Origin: Gammaproteobacteria bacterium
GTDB lineage: Bacteria; Pseudomonadota; Gammaproteobacteria; Pseudomonadales; Cellvibrionaceae
Assembly: GCA_025362015.1 (NCBI GenBank)
Contig: JANYIO010000039.1
Span: forward strand, 1 to 59,114
Direction: 5' to 3'
DNA length: 59,114 bases
Shown here: piece by piece, positions 49,178-59,114 of the stretch
Layout of the letters: each line of letters starts with the position of its first letter
How positions within the stretch are numbered: the stretch's first letter is position 1
The notes under the pieces: generated by a model
Database searches by the model: none
Told to the model about the DNA's origin: nothing
The model's input: only the letters and a program-made list of their open reading frames with translations
Made by a program: the position numbers and the translations under genes

Positions 49178-50359
49178 ATGTACGCTGGTAAAATGGTTTT
49201 CGCACAAATCATGGAGCATCTACCATGGAAAACATTTCACCGCATCGTCAAGCGCCATCAAGGCGATCATCGAGCGCGCACATTAAATTGTGCAGAACAT
49301 TTTCGCATTCTTGCTTTTGCTCAACTCACTTATCGCGAAAGCTTGCGCGATATTGAAGCCTGTCTCGGCGCGCAATCCGCAAAACTTTATCACTTAGGCA
49401 TTCGCGATGCAGTTAGCCGTTCAACCTTAGCTGATGCTAACGAAGTGCGACCCTGGCAAATTTATGCTGACTTCGCACACATTTTAATTGCACAAGCACG
49501 AAAGCTTTATGCAAAAGATAATTTCGGGGCCGAGCTAGACAACACTGTTTATGCGCTCGATTCTACCACCGTCGATTTGTGTTTATCGATGTTTCCGTGG
49601 GCGCCATTTCGTTCCGCTAAAGCTGCCGTAAAATTACACACACTATTGGACTTACGTGGAAATATCCCTAGTTTTATACATGTTTCCGACGGAAAGCTGC
49701 ATGATGTTAATGTGCTCGACATACTCATTCCCGAAGCTGGGGCCTTCTATGTTATGGATAAAGGCTATGTCGATTTTTCGCGTTTATACACATTGCATTT
49801 GGCCGGCAGTTTTTTCGTTACACGAGCAAAAATAAATCTTTCGGCACATCGTGTTTATTCAACTGTAATTGATCGCGGCACCGGTCTTGTCTGCGATCAA
49901 ACTATTTTATTGGATGGATTTAATGCCCAAAAAAATTACCCGGAAAAGCTGCGTCGTATTCGTTTCAAAGATTCAGAAACAGGTAAAACCTATATTTTCA
50001 TCACCAACAATATGACATTGCCTGCGTCAACTATTTGCGCTCTTTATAAAAGCCGCTGGCAAGTTGAATTATTTTTCAAATGGATCAAGCAACATCTGCG
50101 CATTAAAAAATTTTATGGCACCTCAGAAAATGCGGTTAAGTCACAAATATGGATAGCCGTTTCAGTTTATGTGTTGGTCGCCATCATCAAGAAAAAGCTG
50201 AGTACAGACGCCTCGCTCTACACATTACTACAAATATTTTCACTGACCCTTTTCGAAAAAACACTGTTAAAACAGCTTATTCCTGATGTCGACTACAAGG
50301 AACCACTCAACGAAAACGATAACCAATTGAATTTGTTTGAGTTTTTAACCGGACACTAG
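49178..50359 (+). CDS. IS4-family transposase
   Basis: 393 residues, full length. DDE-type: the first aspartate in YALDSTTVDLC, the second in VMDKGYVDF and the YREK motif in LYKSRWQVELFFKWIKQHL. The N-terminal DUF4372-type region (FHRIVKRHQGDHRARTLNCAEHFRILAF) is typical of this IS4 subgroup. No frameshift is seen, so it may be active. Confidence 0.94.
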   Translation: MYAGKMVFAQIMEHLPWKTFHRIVKRHQGDHRARTLNCAEHFRILAFAQLTYRESLRDIEACLGAQSAKLYHLGIRDAVSRSTLADANEVRPWQIYADFAHILIAQARKLYAKDNFGAELDNTVYALDSTTVDLCLSMFPWAPFRSAKAAVKLHTLLDLRGNIPSFIHVSDGKLHDVNVLDILIPEAGAFYVMDKGYVDFSRLYTLHLAGSFFVTRAKINLSAHRVYSTVIDRGTGLVCDQTILLDGFNAQKNYPEKLRRIRFKDSETGKTYIFITNNMTLPASTICALYKSRWQVELFFKWIKQHLRIKKFYGTSENAVKSQIWIAVSVYVLVAIIKKKLSTDASLYTLLQIFSLTLFEKTLLKQLIPDVDYKEPLNENDNQLNLFEFLTGH

Positions 50360-50383
50360 TGTCTTTAAATATTAAAGAAATAT

Positions 50384-51748
50384 TTATTTACCAATGCAGA
50401 AACTGCTAAAAATACGACCTAATAAGTCATCTGGCGTGAATTCACCGGTAATTTCATTCAGCGCATTTTGGCAATAACGCAGGTCTTCAGCGAGTAATTC
50501 ACCAGCAGCATAACCGTGAAGTTGTGTTTTACCTGAAGCTAAAAATACTTGGGCGCGTTCAAGTGCATCCAAATGTCGACGTCGTGCAGTAAAGCCACCC
50601 TCACCAGTTTCACTAAAACCCATGATGTCTTTTAGATGTTGTTTGAGATCATCGATACCTGCACCCTTGGCGGCGCTAATACCTATATATAGGTGATTAG
50701 CAATTTGACTAATGCCTGCTTTTTCGCCACTAAGATCAATTTTATTGCGAATGAGCGTAACTTTTTCCGGGTTATCTAGCTGTGCTATAAATTCAGGCCA
50801 GATTTTATGGGCTTCAAATTCGTCGGTGTTGCGGCTATCGACTATTAATAGCACACGATCAGCCTGTTGGATTTCCTGCCAGGCGCGTTGAATTCCCATT
50901 TGTTCTACTTCATCACCGCTATCGCGCAAACCAGCAGTATCGATAATATGCAGTGGCATACCATCTATATGGATATGTTCGCGCAGCACATCGCGTGTTG
51001 TTCCTTCGATGCTGCTAACAATTGCGGAATCGCGACCGCTCAAGGCATTTAATAGACTTGATTTACCGGCATTGGGTCGCCCGGCAATAACCACGCGCAT
51101 GCCATCACGAACCAATACACCTTGGCGAGCCTCTTTAAAAACCTGCGCTAGTTTCTGTTCAATAAACTTTAAATCAGTAGCGACTTTACCATCGCTTAGG
51201 AAATCAATTTCTTCTTCCGGGAAATCAATTGAGGCTTCAACATAAATACGAAGATGGGTTAAGGCTTCTACTAATTCATGAATTCTGGTTGAGAATGCAC
51301 CTTGTAACGAATATAAAGCATTGCGCGCAGCATGTTCACTGGTAGCGTCGATAAGATCAGCAATGGCCTCGGCTTGTGCGAGATCCAGCTTATCGTTTAG
51401 AAATGCACGTTCAGAAAATTCCCCCGGTCGGGCTAATCGCACACCTAATTGGGTTATTTCACGTAGTAGTAAATCGAGAATAACCGGGCCGCCATGACCT
51501 TGAAGTTCAAGCACATCTTCGCCGGTAAAAGAATTGGGGCCAGGGAAAAATAAGGCTATACCTTGATCGAGTATTTCACCCTTAATACTGTGAAATGGAC
51601 AATAGTGCGCATAGCGAGGAAGTAATTTTATGTGAAGCAGAGTTTCAGCAACAGTTAATGCTTTATTGCCAGAGATGCGGACTATACCGACACCGCCGCG
51701 ACCAGTAGCAGTGGCAATGGCAGCGATGGTGTCGGTATTAGGGTTCAT
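50384..51748 (-). CDS. mnmE: tRNA modification GTPase MnmE
   Basis: 454 residues; with MnmG it forms cmnm5U in tRNA wobble positions. [21 protein letters not shown] at the start, GTPase motif [18 protein letters not shown] and NKID, and the C-terminal FCIGK that carries the catalytic cysteine. Its usual partner gene mnmG is not next to it; an IS4 element lies there instead. Confidence 0.97.
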   Translation of the reverse strand: MNPNTDTIAAIATATGRGGVGIVRISGNKALTVAETLLHIKLLPRYAHYCPFHSIKGEILDQGIALFFPGPNSFTGEDVLELQGHGGPVILDLLLREITQLGVRLARPGEFSERAFLNDKLDLAQAEAIADLIDATSEHAARNALYSLQGAFSTRIHELVEALTHLRIYVEASIDFPEEEIDFLSDGKVATDLKFIEQKLAQVFKEARQGVLVRDGMRVVIAGRPNAGKSSLLNALSGRDSAIVSSIEGTTRDVLREHIHIDGMPLHIIDTAGLRDSGDEVEQMGIQRAWQEIQQADRVLLIVDSRNTDEFEAHKIWPEFIAQLDNPEKVTLIRNKIDLSGEKAGISQIANHLYIGISAAKGAGIDDLKQHLKDIMGFSETGEGGFTARRRHLDALERAQVFLASGKTQLHGYAAGELLAEDLRYCQNALNEITGEFTPDDLLGRIFSSFCIGK

Positions 51749-51766
51749 GTTGTTATCTTTTAGTAT

Positions 51767-53464
51767 CTAGCTTTTAACAGTTAAGGATTTACTATCAGCT
51801 TTTTCAATATCTTTGGTGATGATGTATTGTTGTAACATCGACAAGCTGTTGTTAGTAACCCAATACAATACTAAACCTGCAGGGAACCACAAAAACATAA
51901 AGGTAAATACAACAGGTAGCATTTGCATTACGCGAGCTTGCATTGGATCTGTAGGTTGTGGATTTAATTTCTGCATAAAATACATAGTAATGCCGTAAAT
52001 AATTGGCAATACAAAATAGGGATCCTTAACTGATAAGTCGGTAATCCATAAAATAAAAGGCGCGTGACGTAATTCTACTGATTCCATTAATGCCCAATAA
52101 AGTGCTAAAAATACTGGCATTTGAATTAGCATGGGTAAGCAACCACCAAGGGGGTTTACTTTCTCAGTTTGGTATAGCTTCATGGTTTCTTGTGACATTT
52201 TTTGGCGATCATCACCATAACGTTCTTTTAGCTCAGCCATTTTCGGCGCTAATTTGCGCATTTTTGCCATGGATTTATAGCTAGTGGCAGATAATTTAAA
52301 GAACAGGAGTTTAACGGTAAAAGTTAAACCAATAATGGCCAGACCCCAATTTAAAACAAAACCGTGAATAAATTTCATAAGCCAGAATAAAGGCTCAGCT
52401 ATGATTGATAGCCTGCCGTAATCTAAAGTTAATTCTAAATTAGGTGATATTAATTTCAGTTTTTCAGTATCTTTAGGCCCGGCATAAAAACTTGCTATAA
52501 TGGTCGATTGGCTATTAGGTGCTACTTCAATTGCGTTGCTGGTAAAACCAAAAACATATAAGTTTTTGTCCCCCAGTTTACGCAGGCTGTATTTATTGAT
52601 TGTTTTAGGATCAGGAATCCAGGCACTAATAAAATAATGCTGGACTAGCGAAACCCAACCACCTTGCCAACCTTCTTTCCAAGTTCCTTCAGGGGTAATT
52701 TTTATATCGATCTTTTCATTTAAATCTTTAAAAGTAACTTTTTTATATTTTTCATCGGGAGTGGTAATAGCTGCACCCAGGAAAGGGCTCATCGACATGG
52801 CATTTGCTTTAGCAAATTCCTTATTGTCACGTTTTATTTGTGCGTAGAAGTTGCCACTCCATTTATTACTGCTCTGATTGTCAATTAGATATTCAACACC
52901 TACTAAATATTGGCCACGAGTAAAGGTGTAGCGCTTAGTGATATTTACTTGATGTTGTTGTAGGGTTAAGTCTACGGTTAAGGTGTCTTGACCATTTTCT
53001 AAATTGAATGCACTTTTTTCTACAGTATATAAAGGACGGCCTTGCGCAGTGTCAGTGCCATTAGGGCCAACTAAACCGCTTTGTGCTACATAAGTGTGGT
53101 CTGCACTATTGTCAATTAAGACAAAAGGTACATCAGGTGTATTTATATCTGCGGAGTGTCGTGGTAGAGAGACTTTTACAATATCACCACCGACGGGATC
53201 TATTTCAACCCATAAGCTATCGGTTTTTACTTTAATAATGGCTTTTGAAACTACTTCTGTTGCTGGTTTTTGTTCCACATTAACAAGTGGAATAGCGGCA
53301 TCAGGAATATCACTAGTTTTCGTATTGGGTTCAGTGGATGTTGTTGTCGATATAGCTGCAGCTGTAATTGCAGGATGTTGTTCTTGAAAAGAATTCCAGC
53401 GAATTGCGAGTGTAAAAAGTACGGCTAATATAGCCGCTACGATAATATTTCTTTGCCAATCCAT
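51767..53464 (-). CDS. yidC: Membrane protein insertase YidC
   Basis: 565 residues from the ATG at 53464 (MDWQRNIIVAAIL). First membrane helix, a large periplasmic beta-super-sandwich domain, then the five-helix core (WGLAIIGLTFTVKLLFF, NPLGGCLPMLIQMPVFLALYWALMES, FMFLWFPAGLVLYWVTNN). A 20-residue longer start exists but overlaps yidD. Inserts proteins into the inner membrane. Confidence 0.97.
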   Translation of the reverse strand: MDWQRNIIVAAILAVLFTLAIRWNSFQEQHPAITAAAISTTTSTEPNTKTSDIPDAAIPLVNVEQKPATEVVSKAIIKVKTDSLWVEIDPVGGDIVKVSLPRHSADINTPDVPFVLIDNSADHTYVAQSGLVGPNGTDTAQGRPLYTVEKSAFNLENGQDTLTVDLTLQQHQVNITKRYTFTRGQYLVGVEYLIDNQSSNKWSGNFYAQIKRDNKEFAKANAMSMSPFLGAAITTPDEKYKKVTFKDLNEKIDIKITPEGTWKEGWQGGWVSLVQHYFISAWIPDPKTINKYSLRKLGDKNLYVFGFTSNAIEVAPNSQSTIIASFYAGPKDTEKLKLISPNLELTLDYGRLSIIAEPLFWLMKFIHGFVLNWGLAIIGLTFTVKLLFFKLSATSYKSMAKMRKLAPKMAELKERYGDDRQKMSQETMKLYQTEKVNPLGGCLPMLIQMPVFLALYWALMESVELRHAPFILWITDLSVKDPYFVLPIIYGITMYFMQKLNPQPTDPMQARVMQMLPVVFTFMFLWFPAGLVLYWVTNNSLSMLQQYIITKDIEKADSKSLTVKS

Positions 53465-53465
53465 C

Positions 53466-53723
53466 TTAGTGACTGCCATTTTTAGGTTGTTGTTGAGGTT
53501 TAGGAACGGGATCGATACCGCCATGATGCCAAGGGTGACATTTTATAAGGCGTGAGATAGCTAGATAACAGCCTTTTGTTAACCCATAAGTATCAATCGC
53601 TTCTTCTGCATAATATGAACAGGTTGGGTAAAACCGACATTGGTTACCAATCCAGGGGCTTAAAAACAAGCGATAACCATGAATTGATTTTATTGCTAAA
53701 TGACTCGGTGTTATCCGGCACAT
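53466..53723 (-). CDS. yidD: Membrane protein insertion efficiency factor YidD
   Basis: 85 residues: YRLFLSPWIGNQCRFYPTCSYYAEEAI and CHPWHHGGIDPVP are the conserved blocks. Lies between rnpA and yidC; its start overlaps rnpA by 13 bases and its stop lies 1 base from the yidC start. Confidence 0.96.
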   Translation of the reverse strand: MCRITPSHLAIKSIHGYRLFLSPWIGNQCRFYPTCSYYAEEAIDTYGLTKGCYLAISRLIKCHPWHHGGIDPVPKPQQQPKNGSH

Positions 53724-54151
53724 TGCTCAGGGCCTTTAGGTGGTTTAATACCTTGGTGATCTATAGCGACTTTTTCCGCACGACGAAGTAGGCGTTGCCA
53801 TTGCAAGTTAAGCTGCTCAACTAAAGCTGCATTGGCTAAATCGTTCATACCTTTACGGGAGAGCACGATAACATCTATACCTTTCAACTGTTGTTGTTTA
53901 ACACGAAAAGTTTCGCGAATTAGACGTTTTACGCGATTTCTATCGACAGCGTGACGAATGTGTTTCTTGGCAATGACTAAACCTAATCGCGGATGGCTTA
54001 AATTATTGAGTCGTGCAAGAAAAAGAAAGACTTGGTGTGAGGCGCGGAGTGGTGCATCGTCAAAGACGGTTTGAAAATCGCTAGAGTTTAGAAGACGCAA
54101 AGACTTGGTAAAAGCTTCATCATGCGTCTGGCTGCTAAAAGCCTGCTTCAC
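53711..54151 (-). CDS. rnpA: Ribonuclease P protein component
   Basis: 146 residues, basic; the RNA-binding signature RNRVKRLIRETFR is present. Binds the RNase P RNA to process tRNA 5' ends. Follows rpmH by 25 bases. Confidence 0.96.
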   Translation of the reverse strand: MKQAFSSQTHDEAFTKSLRLLNSSDFQTVFDDAPLRASHQVFLFLARLNNLSHPRLGLVIAKKHIRHAVDRNRVKRLIRETFRVKQQQLKGIDVIVLSRKGMNDLANAALVEQLNLQWQRLLRRAEKVAIDHQGIKPPKGPEQCAG

Positions 54152-54176
54152 TCTAGTGACCTATCAATACGGGGGA

Positions 54177-54311
54177 TTAAACGGTTAACTCTTTACGGCC
54201 TTTAGCACGACGACGAGCTAATACTAAACGACCATTTTTAGTCGCCATGCGAGCACGAAAACCGTGTACGCGTGCGCGTTTAAGAGTACTTGGTTGGAAT
54301 GTTCTTTTCAT
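54177..54311 (-). CDS. rpmH: Ribosomal protein L34
   Basis: 44 residues reading [20 protein letters not shown], then [18 protein letters not shown] and RKELTV. Normal length and sequence. First gene of the rpmH-rnpA-yidD-yidC-mnmE block, transcribed away from the origin. Confidence 0.98.
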   Translation of the reverse strand: MKRTFQPSTLKRARVHGFRARMATKNGRLVLARRRAKGRKELTV

Positions 54312-54780
54312 GAAACTAACCTGTCTATTATGCCAATACGGGTACTAAGTGATCACACGACGTGTGAAAAGAGGCGGGATTTTAAAGAATATATACCCTT
54401 AAAGCAAATCTTTTCATGAAATATAATGGATTGTGATAAAAATTAAAAAGATTTGTTAAATATACCAGGTTATTAGCAGCTTATTAAAATTATATTAACA
54501 GAGTTATCCACAGTTAATTTAACAATAAAAAAATTCACATAATATCTTTTTATTTATAAGTTATTGAATTATGAAGGGTTTGATAACTAATTCACCATGT
54601 CCTCGTAAATCGAAGATTTATTGTGGATAACTAATAGGGATAAGAGTAAACTCTGCTTCCTTAAAAACGTTTAGTTCGATAAGTATTTTAACAGCATTAA
54701 TGAAGCGCTAATATTAAAATAAAATCTGTTAAATAGAGCTTTAAGCTCGTTTATCAGTCGATAATCCTTGGGAGTTTTTT
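54312..54780. other. Probable chromosomal replication origin (oriC)
   Basis: 469-bp gap between rpmH and dnaA, strongly AT-rich especially around 54380-54600. Two exact DnaA boxes are seen: TTATCCACA at 54504-54512 and its reverse complement TGTGGATAA at 54622-54630. Also holds the rpmH and dnaA promoters. A TCACAC/GTGTGA dyad lies at 54353-54367. Further weak boxes are likely but not claimed. Confidence 0.85.
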
Positions 54781-56277
54781 TTGCTACATTCTGTTTGGAA
54801 ATTATGTGCATCGAGTTTGCAGGATGAATTGCCGTCGCAGCAATTTAATACCTGGATTAAACCTTTGCAAATTGACGACGCTGCGAATCAGAATGAGTTG
54901 CGCTTGTTAGCACCTAATCGTTTCATCAGTAATTGGGTGGAAGAAAAGTTTTTGACGCGTATTAAGGAGCTCGTAGCTAATTTTCAAGATGGTACGCCAT
55001 TGTCTGTTGTCATTGCTGTTGGTGCTAAGAATAATTTGTCAGCGGTGCTCATGCCTCCGATAGCGTCGCAAACGTTAAACCCCGTTATCAGCGATACATT
55101 AATATTAAATAGACAGATTAATAGTATAGAGCGGCCAAACAATAATCAGCCGTCTTCTGCTATTAATAGAATACAAGATCTCCCCCAGCAGAAAATATAT
55201 CGCCCGCTAGAGGAGCCTGTAAATCAAGGCCCTAACGTTGAAGGGGCACTAAAACACAGTAACTATTTAAATGCGGGCTCTACGTTCACTACTTTTGTTG
55301 AAGGTAAATCAAACCAATTAGGTTTAGCTGCAGCGCGCCAGGTGGCTGAAAACCCCGGTGGTGCTTATAATCCGCTGTTTATTTATGGCGGTGTTGGTTT
55401 GGGTAAAACCCATCTGATGCAAGCCGTTGGTAATGCCTTAGTTGCTAAAAACCCTAATGCTAAAGTCGTTTATTTGCATTCCGAACGATTCGTAGCAGAT
55501 ATGGTAAAAGCACTGCAATTGAATGCTATCAATGATTTCAAACGTTATTATCGCTCTATGGACGCTTTGTTAATTGATGATATTCAATTCTTCGCAGGTA
55601 AGGAGCGCTCGCAAGAAGAGTTTTTTCATACATTCAATTCGCTGCTAGAAGGCGGCCGTCAGATTATCCTTACTTGTGACCGCTTTCCTAAAGAAATCAA
55701 TGGGTTAGAAGAGCGGTTGAAGTCGCGCTTCGGTTGGGGTCTGACAGTTGCGGTTGAGCCTCCGGAATTGGAAACGCGTGTTGCTATATTAATGAAGAAG
55801 GCCGAGCAGGTTGGTATTGATTTATCGCACGAGGCAGCGTTTTTTATTGCTCAGCGAATTCGCGCCAATGTGCGTGATTTAGAAGGAGCACTTAAACGCG
55901 TTATCGCCAGCGCAAATTTTACGGGCCGGCCAATTGATGTTGAGTTGGTTCGTGAAGCGTTAAAGGATTTGTTGGCGTTACAAGATAAACAGGTTGGTAT
56001 TGATAATATTCAACGTGTTGTCAGTGAATATTACAAAATTAAAATGAATGATATGGTTTCCAAGCGGCGCAGTCGATCTGTCGCACGACCGCGTCAGGTC
56101 GCGATGGCTTTAGCGAAGGAATTAACTAATCATAGCTTACCTGAAATTGGGGAAGCATTTGGTGGGCGCGATCATACAACGGTGTTGCATGCCTGTCGTA
56201 AAATTAAACAATTACAGTTAGAAACCGCGGATATCCGCGAAGACATGAAAAATTTATTACGCTCGCTGACGACTTGA
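54781..56277 (+). CDS. dnaA: Chromosomal replication initiator DnaA
   Basis: 498 residues. Domain I ([25 protein letters not shown]), a variable linker, the AAA+ domain ([23 protein letters not shown]) and the DnaA-box-binding helix ([14 protein letters not shown]). The start is TTG at 54781 with GGAG six bases before; no ATG fits. Confidence 0.98.
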   Translation: MLHSVWKLCASSLQDELPSQQFNTWIKPLQIDDAANQNELRLLAPNRFISNWVEEKFLTRIKELVANFQDGTPLSVVIAVGAKNNLSAVLMPPIASQTLNPVISDTLILNRQINSIERPNNNQPSSAINRIQDLPQQKIYRPLEEPVNQGPNVEGALKHSNYLNAGSTFTTFVEGKSNQLGLAAARQVAENPGGAYNPLFIYGGVGLGKTHLMQAVGNALVAKNPNAKVVYLHSERFVADMVKALQLNAINDFKRYYRSMDALLIDDIQFFAGKERSQEEFFHTFNSLLEGGRQIILTCDRFPKEINGLEERLKSRFGWGLTVAVEPPELETRVAILMKKAEQVGIDLSHEAAFFIAQRIRANVRDLEGALKRVIASANFTGRPIDVELVREALKDLLALQDKQVGIDNIQRVVSEYYKIKMNDMVSKRRSRSVARPRQVAMALAKELTNHSLPEIGEAFGGRDHTTVLHACRKIKQLQLETADIREDMKNLLRSLTT

Positions 56278-56355
56278 TTTATAGATGTTTTAAGTGTTCT
56301 TTGTTTTAAATAATTACCTCATAATTCCCGGATGAAACTGCCAAGAGACCATCAC

Positions 56356-57459
56356 ATGAAATTTGTCGTATTGCGCGAAGCGCTGCTTAAACCTTTACAA
56401 TTAGTCGCTGGTGTAGTTGAGCGTCGTCAAACCTTACCCGTGCTGTCAAATGTGCTTATTGTCTTAAATGGCGATCAATTGTCCCTTACTGGCACAGACC
56501 TTGAGGTCGAAATCGTTGGTCGTGTGCAATTATCCCAAGCGGGTGAATCTGGTGAAATTACAGTACCTGCACGCAAATTGGTCGATATCTGCAGATCGTT
56601 GCAAGATGGTGCAAACATAGAGTTTTTTCAAGAAGATCACCGCATAATTGTTAAATCGGGTCGCAGTCGTTTTACTCTGTCAACTTTGCCGGCTGCAGAC
56701 TTCCCAAATGTAGAAGATACGCCGGGAAATTTACGTTTCAGTTGTGCTCAGCAAGAAATTAAGCGTTTGATTGAGCGTACGTCCTTTGCGATGGCGCAAC
56801 AAGATGTGCGTTATTATTTAAATGGTATGTTGTGGGAAGTTCGTCAAGATCAGTTACGTGTTGTGGCAACTGATGGTCACAGAATGGCTATGTGTACCCG
56901 CGCGGTTGCTGTAACTACTAACGATGTCACTCAAGCCATTTTGCCGCGTAAGGGTGTTTTGGAATTATTGCGTTTGTTGGATGATTCCACTGCTCAAGTA
57001 GAAGTAACCTTAAGTGCAAATAATATTCGCGTGACTTCACCCGACTATACATTTACCTCTAAATTAGTAGACGGTAAGTTTCCAGAATATGAGCGCGTAT
57101 TGCCGCGTGGTGGTAATAAGGTTGTTATAGGTTCACGCGTAGAGTTGAAGCAGGCTTTTGGGCGTACCGCTATTTTATCGAATGAAAAATACCGCGGCGT
57201 ACGCTTTTTGTTGTCCGATGGTCTTTTAACAATAGTTGCTAACAACCCTGAGCAAGAAGAAGCAGAAGAGCAAGTTGTTGTAGATTACACCGGTGATAGT
57301 TTAGAGGTTGGTTTTAACGTTAGTTATTTACAAGATGTTACTAACGTAATTAATCACGAAAATATCAAGATTACCTTATCTGACTCTAATTCCAGCGCAC
57401 TATTGGAGGATCCGGATAATGGTGACTCTTTGTACGTTGTTATGCCGATGCGTTTGTAA
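56356..57459 (+). CDS. dnaN: DNA polymerase III beta subunit (sliding clamp)
   Basis: 367 residues; begins MKFVVLREALLKPLQLVAGVVERRQTLP-type (start chosen at 56356 by homology, AAGAGA upstream; an earlier in-frame ATG at 56332 exists). Ends VVMPMRL, typical for the clamp. Confidence 0.97.
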   Translation: MKFVVLREALLKPLQLVAGVVERRQTLPVLSNVLIVLNGDQLSLTGTDLEVEIVGRVQLSQAGESGEITVPARKLVDICRSLQDGANIEFFQEDHRIIVKSGRSRFTLSTLPAADFPNVEDTPGNLRFSCAQQEIKRLIERTSFAMAQQDVRYYLNGMLWEVRQDQLRVVATDGHRMAMCTRAVAVTTNDVTQAILPRKGVLELLRLLDDSTAQVEVTLSANNIRVTSPDYTFTSKLVDGKFPEYERVLPRGGNKVVIGSRVELKQAFGRTAILSNEKYRGVRFLLSDGLLTIVANNPEQEEAEEQVVVDYTGDSLEVGFNVSYLQDVTNVINHENIKITLSDSNSSALLEDPDNGDSLYVVMPMRL

Positions 57460-57482
57460 CCCCGCAAGTCTTTGTTGGTCAT

Positions 57483-58613
57483 ATGACCTTAAAACGCCTG
57501 TTTATTCAAAACCTCCGCAATCTTAACTCGGTCGATATTAATCCATCAGACCGGGTTAATCTGATTTTCGGTGAGAATGGATCTGGCAAAACCAGCGTCC
57601 TTGAAGCTATTAATGTGCTGGCCCTTGGCCGATCCTTTCGTAGCCATAAGCACAAGCCGCTTATTCATCATGATCAACTGGAATTCACCGTGTTTGGGAA
57701 AGTTAAGGCTGATGATGGCGCAGATGTTCCCATTGGCATTAATCGACAACGCGATGGCTCAGCTAGCTATAAAGCCAATGGAAATCTAGTTCCTTCGGCG
57801 GCAGATCTGGCGGTATATCTGCCAATTCAGGTTATTAGTGCCGATACATTTTTACTGCTAGAAGGTGCGCCTAAAGTAAGGCGGCAGTTTATGGATTGGC
57901 TAGTGTTTCACGTGGAACCTAAATTCTTTCCGTTATGGAAGGATTGCCAGCGCTGTTTGAAACACCGCAATAGCCTGCTTCGCCGTGATAGAATGCCTAG
58001 CAATAATGGAGGGCGCAGTCTTGAATTGGCGTCATGGGATCAAGAATTAGCATTCCTTACTGAGCAGATTGATATCTTGCGCGCTAGATGCGTGGAACAA
58101 TTTAAAGTATCTTTTTATGATCTGCTTAAGGAATTTATTAGTCTGGATGGCATTTCCATTGATTACTACTGTGGCTGGAATAGCGATAAGCTATTTGCTG
58201 AAATTTTGCATGCGGGTTTAGAGCGAGACATTCAACTTGGGTACACCCAGATTGGCGGTCATCGAGCTGACCTACGTATCACCGTAAATGGGCAGGATGC
58301 GGCCGAAATATTGTCAAGGGGGCAACAAAAGCTATTGGTTTGTGCCTTAAAGATTGCGCAAGGTTTTGTCTTCTCACAGATGACGGGACGAAAAACTATC
58401 TATCTTGTCGATGATTTACCGTCTGAATTAGATGAAAAGAACCGTACCCTGCTGGCAAAATGGTTAGATTCAATGGAGACGCAGGTGTTTATTACCGGCG
58501 TTGAACAGGACAGCCTGTTAAGCATTTGGCAAAATATACCAAATGTGGTTACAAAATTGTTTCACGTGGAACAAGGTAGTGTAAAAGAGATAGTAAAAAC
58601 ATTTGTTGAATGA
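57483..58613 (+). CDS. recF: Recombination mediator RecF
   Basis: 376 residues; Walker A GENGSGKTSVLEAI, signature LSRGQQKLLVCALKIAQG and Walker B YLVDDLPSELDE. Loads RecA at gaps. Two parS-type sites lie within its coding sequence (57904 and 58558). Confidence 0.97.
   Translation: MTLKRLFIQNLRNLNSVDINPSDRVNLIFGENGSGKTSVLEAINVLALGRSFRSHKHKPLIHHDQLEFTVFGKVKADDGADVPIGINRQRDGSASYKANGNLVPSAADLAVYLPIQVISADTFLLLEGAPKVRRQFMDWLVFHVEPKFFPLWKDCQRCLKHRNSLLRRDRMPSNNGGRSLELASWDQELAFLTEQIDILRARCVEQFKVSFYDLLKEFISLDGISIDYYCGWNSDKLFAEILHAGLERDIQLGYTQIGGHRADLRITVNGQDAAEILSRGQQKLLVCALKIAQGFVFSQMTGRKTIYLVDDLPSELDEKNRTLLAKWLDSMETQVFITGVEQDSLLSIWQNIPNVVTKLFHVEQGSVKEIVKTFVE
57904..57919 (+). promoter_or_regulatory. 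Predicted parS site 1 (inside recF)
   Basis: TGTTTCACGTGGAACC, a close match to the ParB-binding consensus TGTTNCACGTGAAACA and like Pseudomonas parS sequences. It encodes part of VFHVEP. Confidence 0.8.
58558..58573 (+). promoter_or_regulatory. Predicted parS site 2 (inside recF)
   Basis: TGTTTCACGTGGAACA, one base off a perfect 16-bp palindrome. It encodes part of LFHVEQ near the recF end. Confidence 0.85.
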
Positions 58614-58655
58614 ACAACAGATGTAAATGAATAAAAGCAGCGGAGATTCCCAGCT

Positions 58656-59114
58656 ATGTCAGAAGAAAACACCTACGACTCATCCAGCATTCAGGTTCTT
58701 AAAGGGTTGGATGCCGTACGTAAACGCCCAGGGATGTATATCGGTGATACAGATGACGGTTCAGGCCTGCACCATATGGTGTTTGAGGTAGTTGATAACT
58801 CAATCGATGAAGCATTAGCGGGTCACTGTAATGAGATCAAAGTCATTATCCACCCGGATGAAACTGTATCTGTGGCTGATAATGGTCGCGGTATTCCTAC
58901 AGACATGCACGAAGAAGGAGTTTCTGCTGCTGAAGTTATCATGACGATTCTTCATGCTGGTGGAAAGTTTGACGATAATACCTATAAAATTTCCGGCGGT
59001 CTTCACGGTGTAGGCGTATCTGTAGTAAACGCGCTATCTGAATATTTAAAACTGACAATTCGCCGTGCGGGTAAGATCCACGAGCAAATTTATCGTCACG
59101 GTGTACCGGATGAG
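58656..59114 (+). CDS. gyrB: DNA gyrase subunit B (5' part, runs off window)
   Basis: The first 153 residues of Gyr[47 protein letters not shown] and [13 protein letters not shown] of the GHKL ATPase domain. GGAG lies upstream of the ATG. Last gene of dnaA-dnaN-recF-gyrB. Confidence 0.97.
   Translation, partial: MSEENTYDSSSIQVLKGLDAVRKRPGMYIGDTDDGSGLHHMVFEVVDNSIDEALAGHCNEIKVIIHPDETVSVADNGRGIPTDMHEEGVSAAEVIMTILHAGGKFDDNTYKISGGLHGVGVSVVNALSEYLKLTIRRAGKIHEQIYRHGVPDE

Larger units (their letters stand above)
49029..50360 (+). mobile_element. Complete IS4-type insertion sequence
   Basis: Perfect inverted repeats of 18 bases: ACTAGTGTCCGGTTAAAA at 49029-49046 and its reverse complement at 50343-50360. 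The transposase gene spans nearly all of the interior and its stop codon lies within the right repeat. The terminal CTAG on both sides may be a 4-bp target duplication or part of the repeats. A strong hairpin (49058-49097) lies just inside the left end. Confidence 0.92.

Overview
The window is the replication-origin region of a gammaproteobacterial chromosome. The right end carries the classic rpmH-rnpA-yidD-yidC-mnmE block on the minus strand, an AT-rich gap with two exact DnaA boxes, and dnaA-dnaN-recF-gyrB on the plus strand. Protein flavour (norB/nnrS/nsrR, pilW, rodZ, a Reg_prop/Y_Y_Y sensor, modest G+C) points to a Cellvibrio-like member of the Cellvibrionales; this is inferred from memory of such proteins, not from a search.

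Layout. 1-1.8 kb: end of an outer-membrane barrel gene, a fatty-acid-hydroxylase-type membrane enzyme and a GNAT acetyltransferase. 1.8-6.6 kb: guaA, guaB and xseA. 6.7-10.9 kb: a nitric-oxide defence island (quinol NO reductase norB, nnrS, repressor nsrR) with GATGCA-type operator halves in the divergent promoter. 10.9-16.2 kb: a scarred segment holding a cut-off small ORF, IS remnants and a 1395-residue sensor protein with CheA-like output, bounded by a 21-bp direct repeat. 16.2-21.0 kb: an ECF sigma/anti-sigma pair, a secreted subtilisin-like protease, an outer-membrane barrel and an exported low-complexity repeat protein. 21.3-25.5 kb: BON and OmpA-family envelope proteins, small hypotheticals, an AHSA1-domain protein and a DUF2914-type membrane protein. 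25.7-28.2 kb: TPP riboswitch and thiO-thiS-thiG. 28.2-48.8 kb: an almost unbroken minus-strand housekeeping run: HD-GYP, der, bamB, yfgM, hisS, ispG, rodZ, pilW, rlmN, ndk, a suf operon (iscR-iscS-sufBCDS-sufA-sufT-sufE), trmJ and a DUF1289 gene. 49.0-50.4 kb: a complete IS4-type element. 50.4-59.1 kb: the origin block.

How the genes work together. The strongest undescribed signal is a small predicted ECF regulon. The same promoter pattern (GGGAAT, 16-17 nt, CGTT) stands in front of the sigma gene, the divergent protease gene and the distant repeat-protein gene, in the right orientation each time. This ties an envelope sigma factor, a membrane anti-sigma, a protease and an exported repeat protein into one circuit. 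Iron-sulphur assembly is also unusual: iscR and iscS keep the usual isc locus position (trmJ upstream, ndk-rlmN downstream), but the iscU-hscBA-fdx part is replaced by suf genes, with a good IscR box in front. Two near-consensus parS sites lie inside recF, so ParB loads next to the origin. Several short tandem-repeat expansions (9-18 bp units) and hairpin repeats occur in gaps and in coding tails. No tRNA, rRNA or CRISPR array was recognised.
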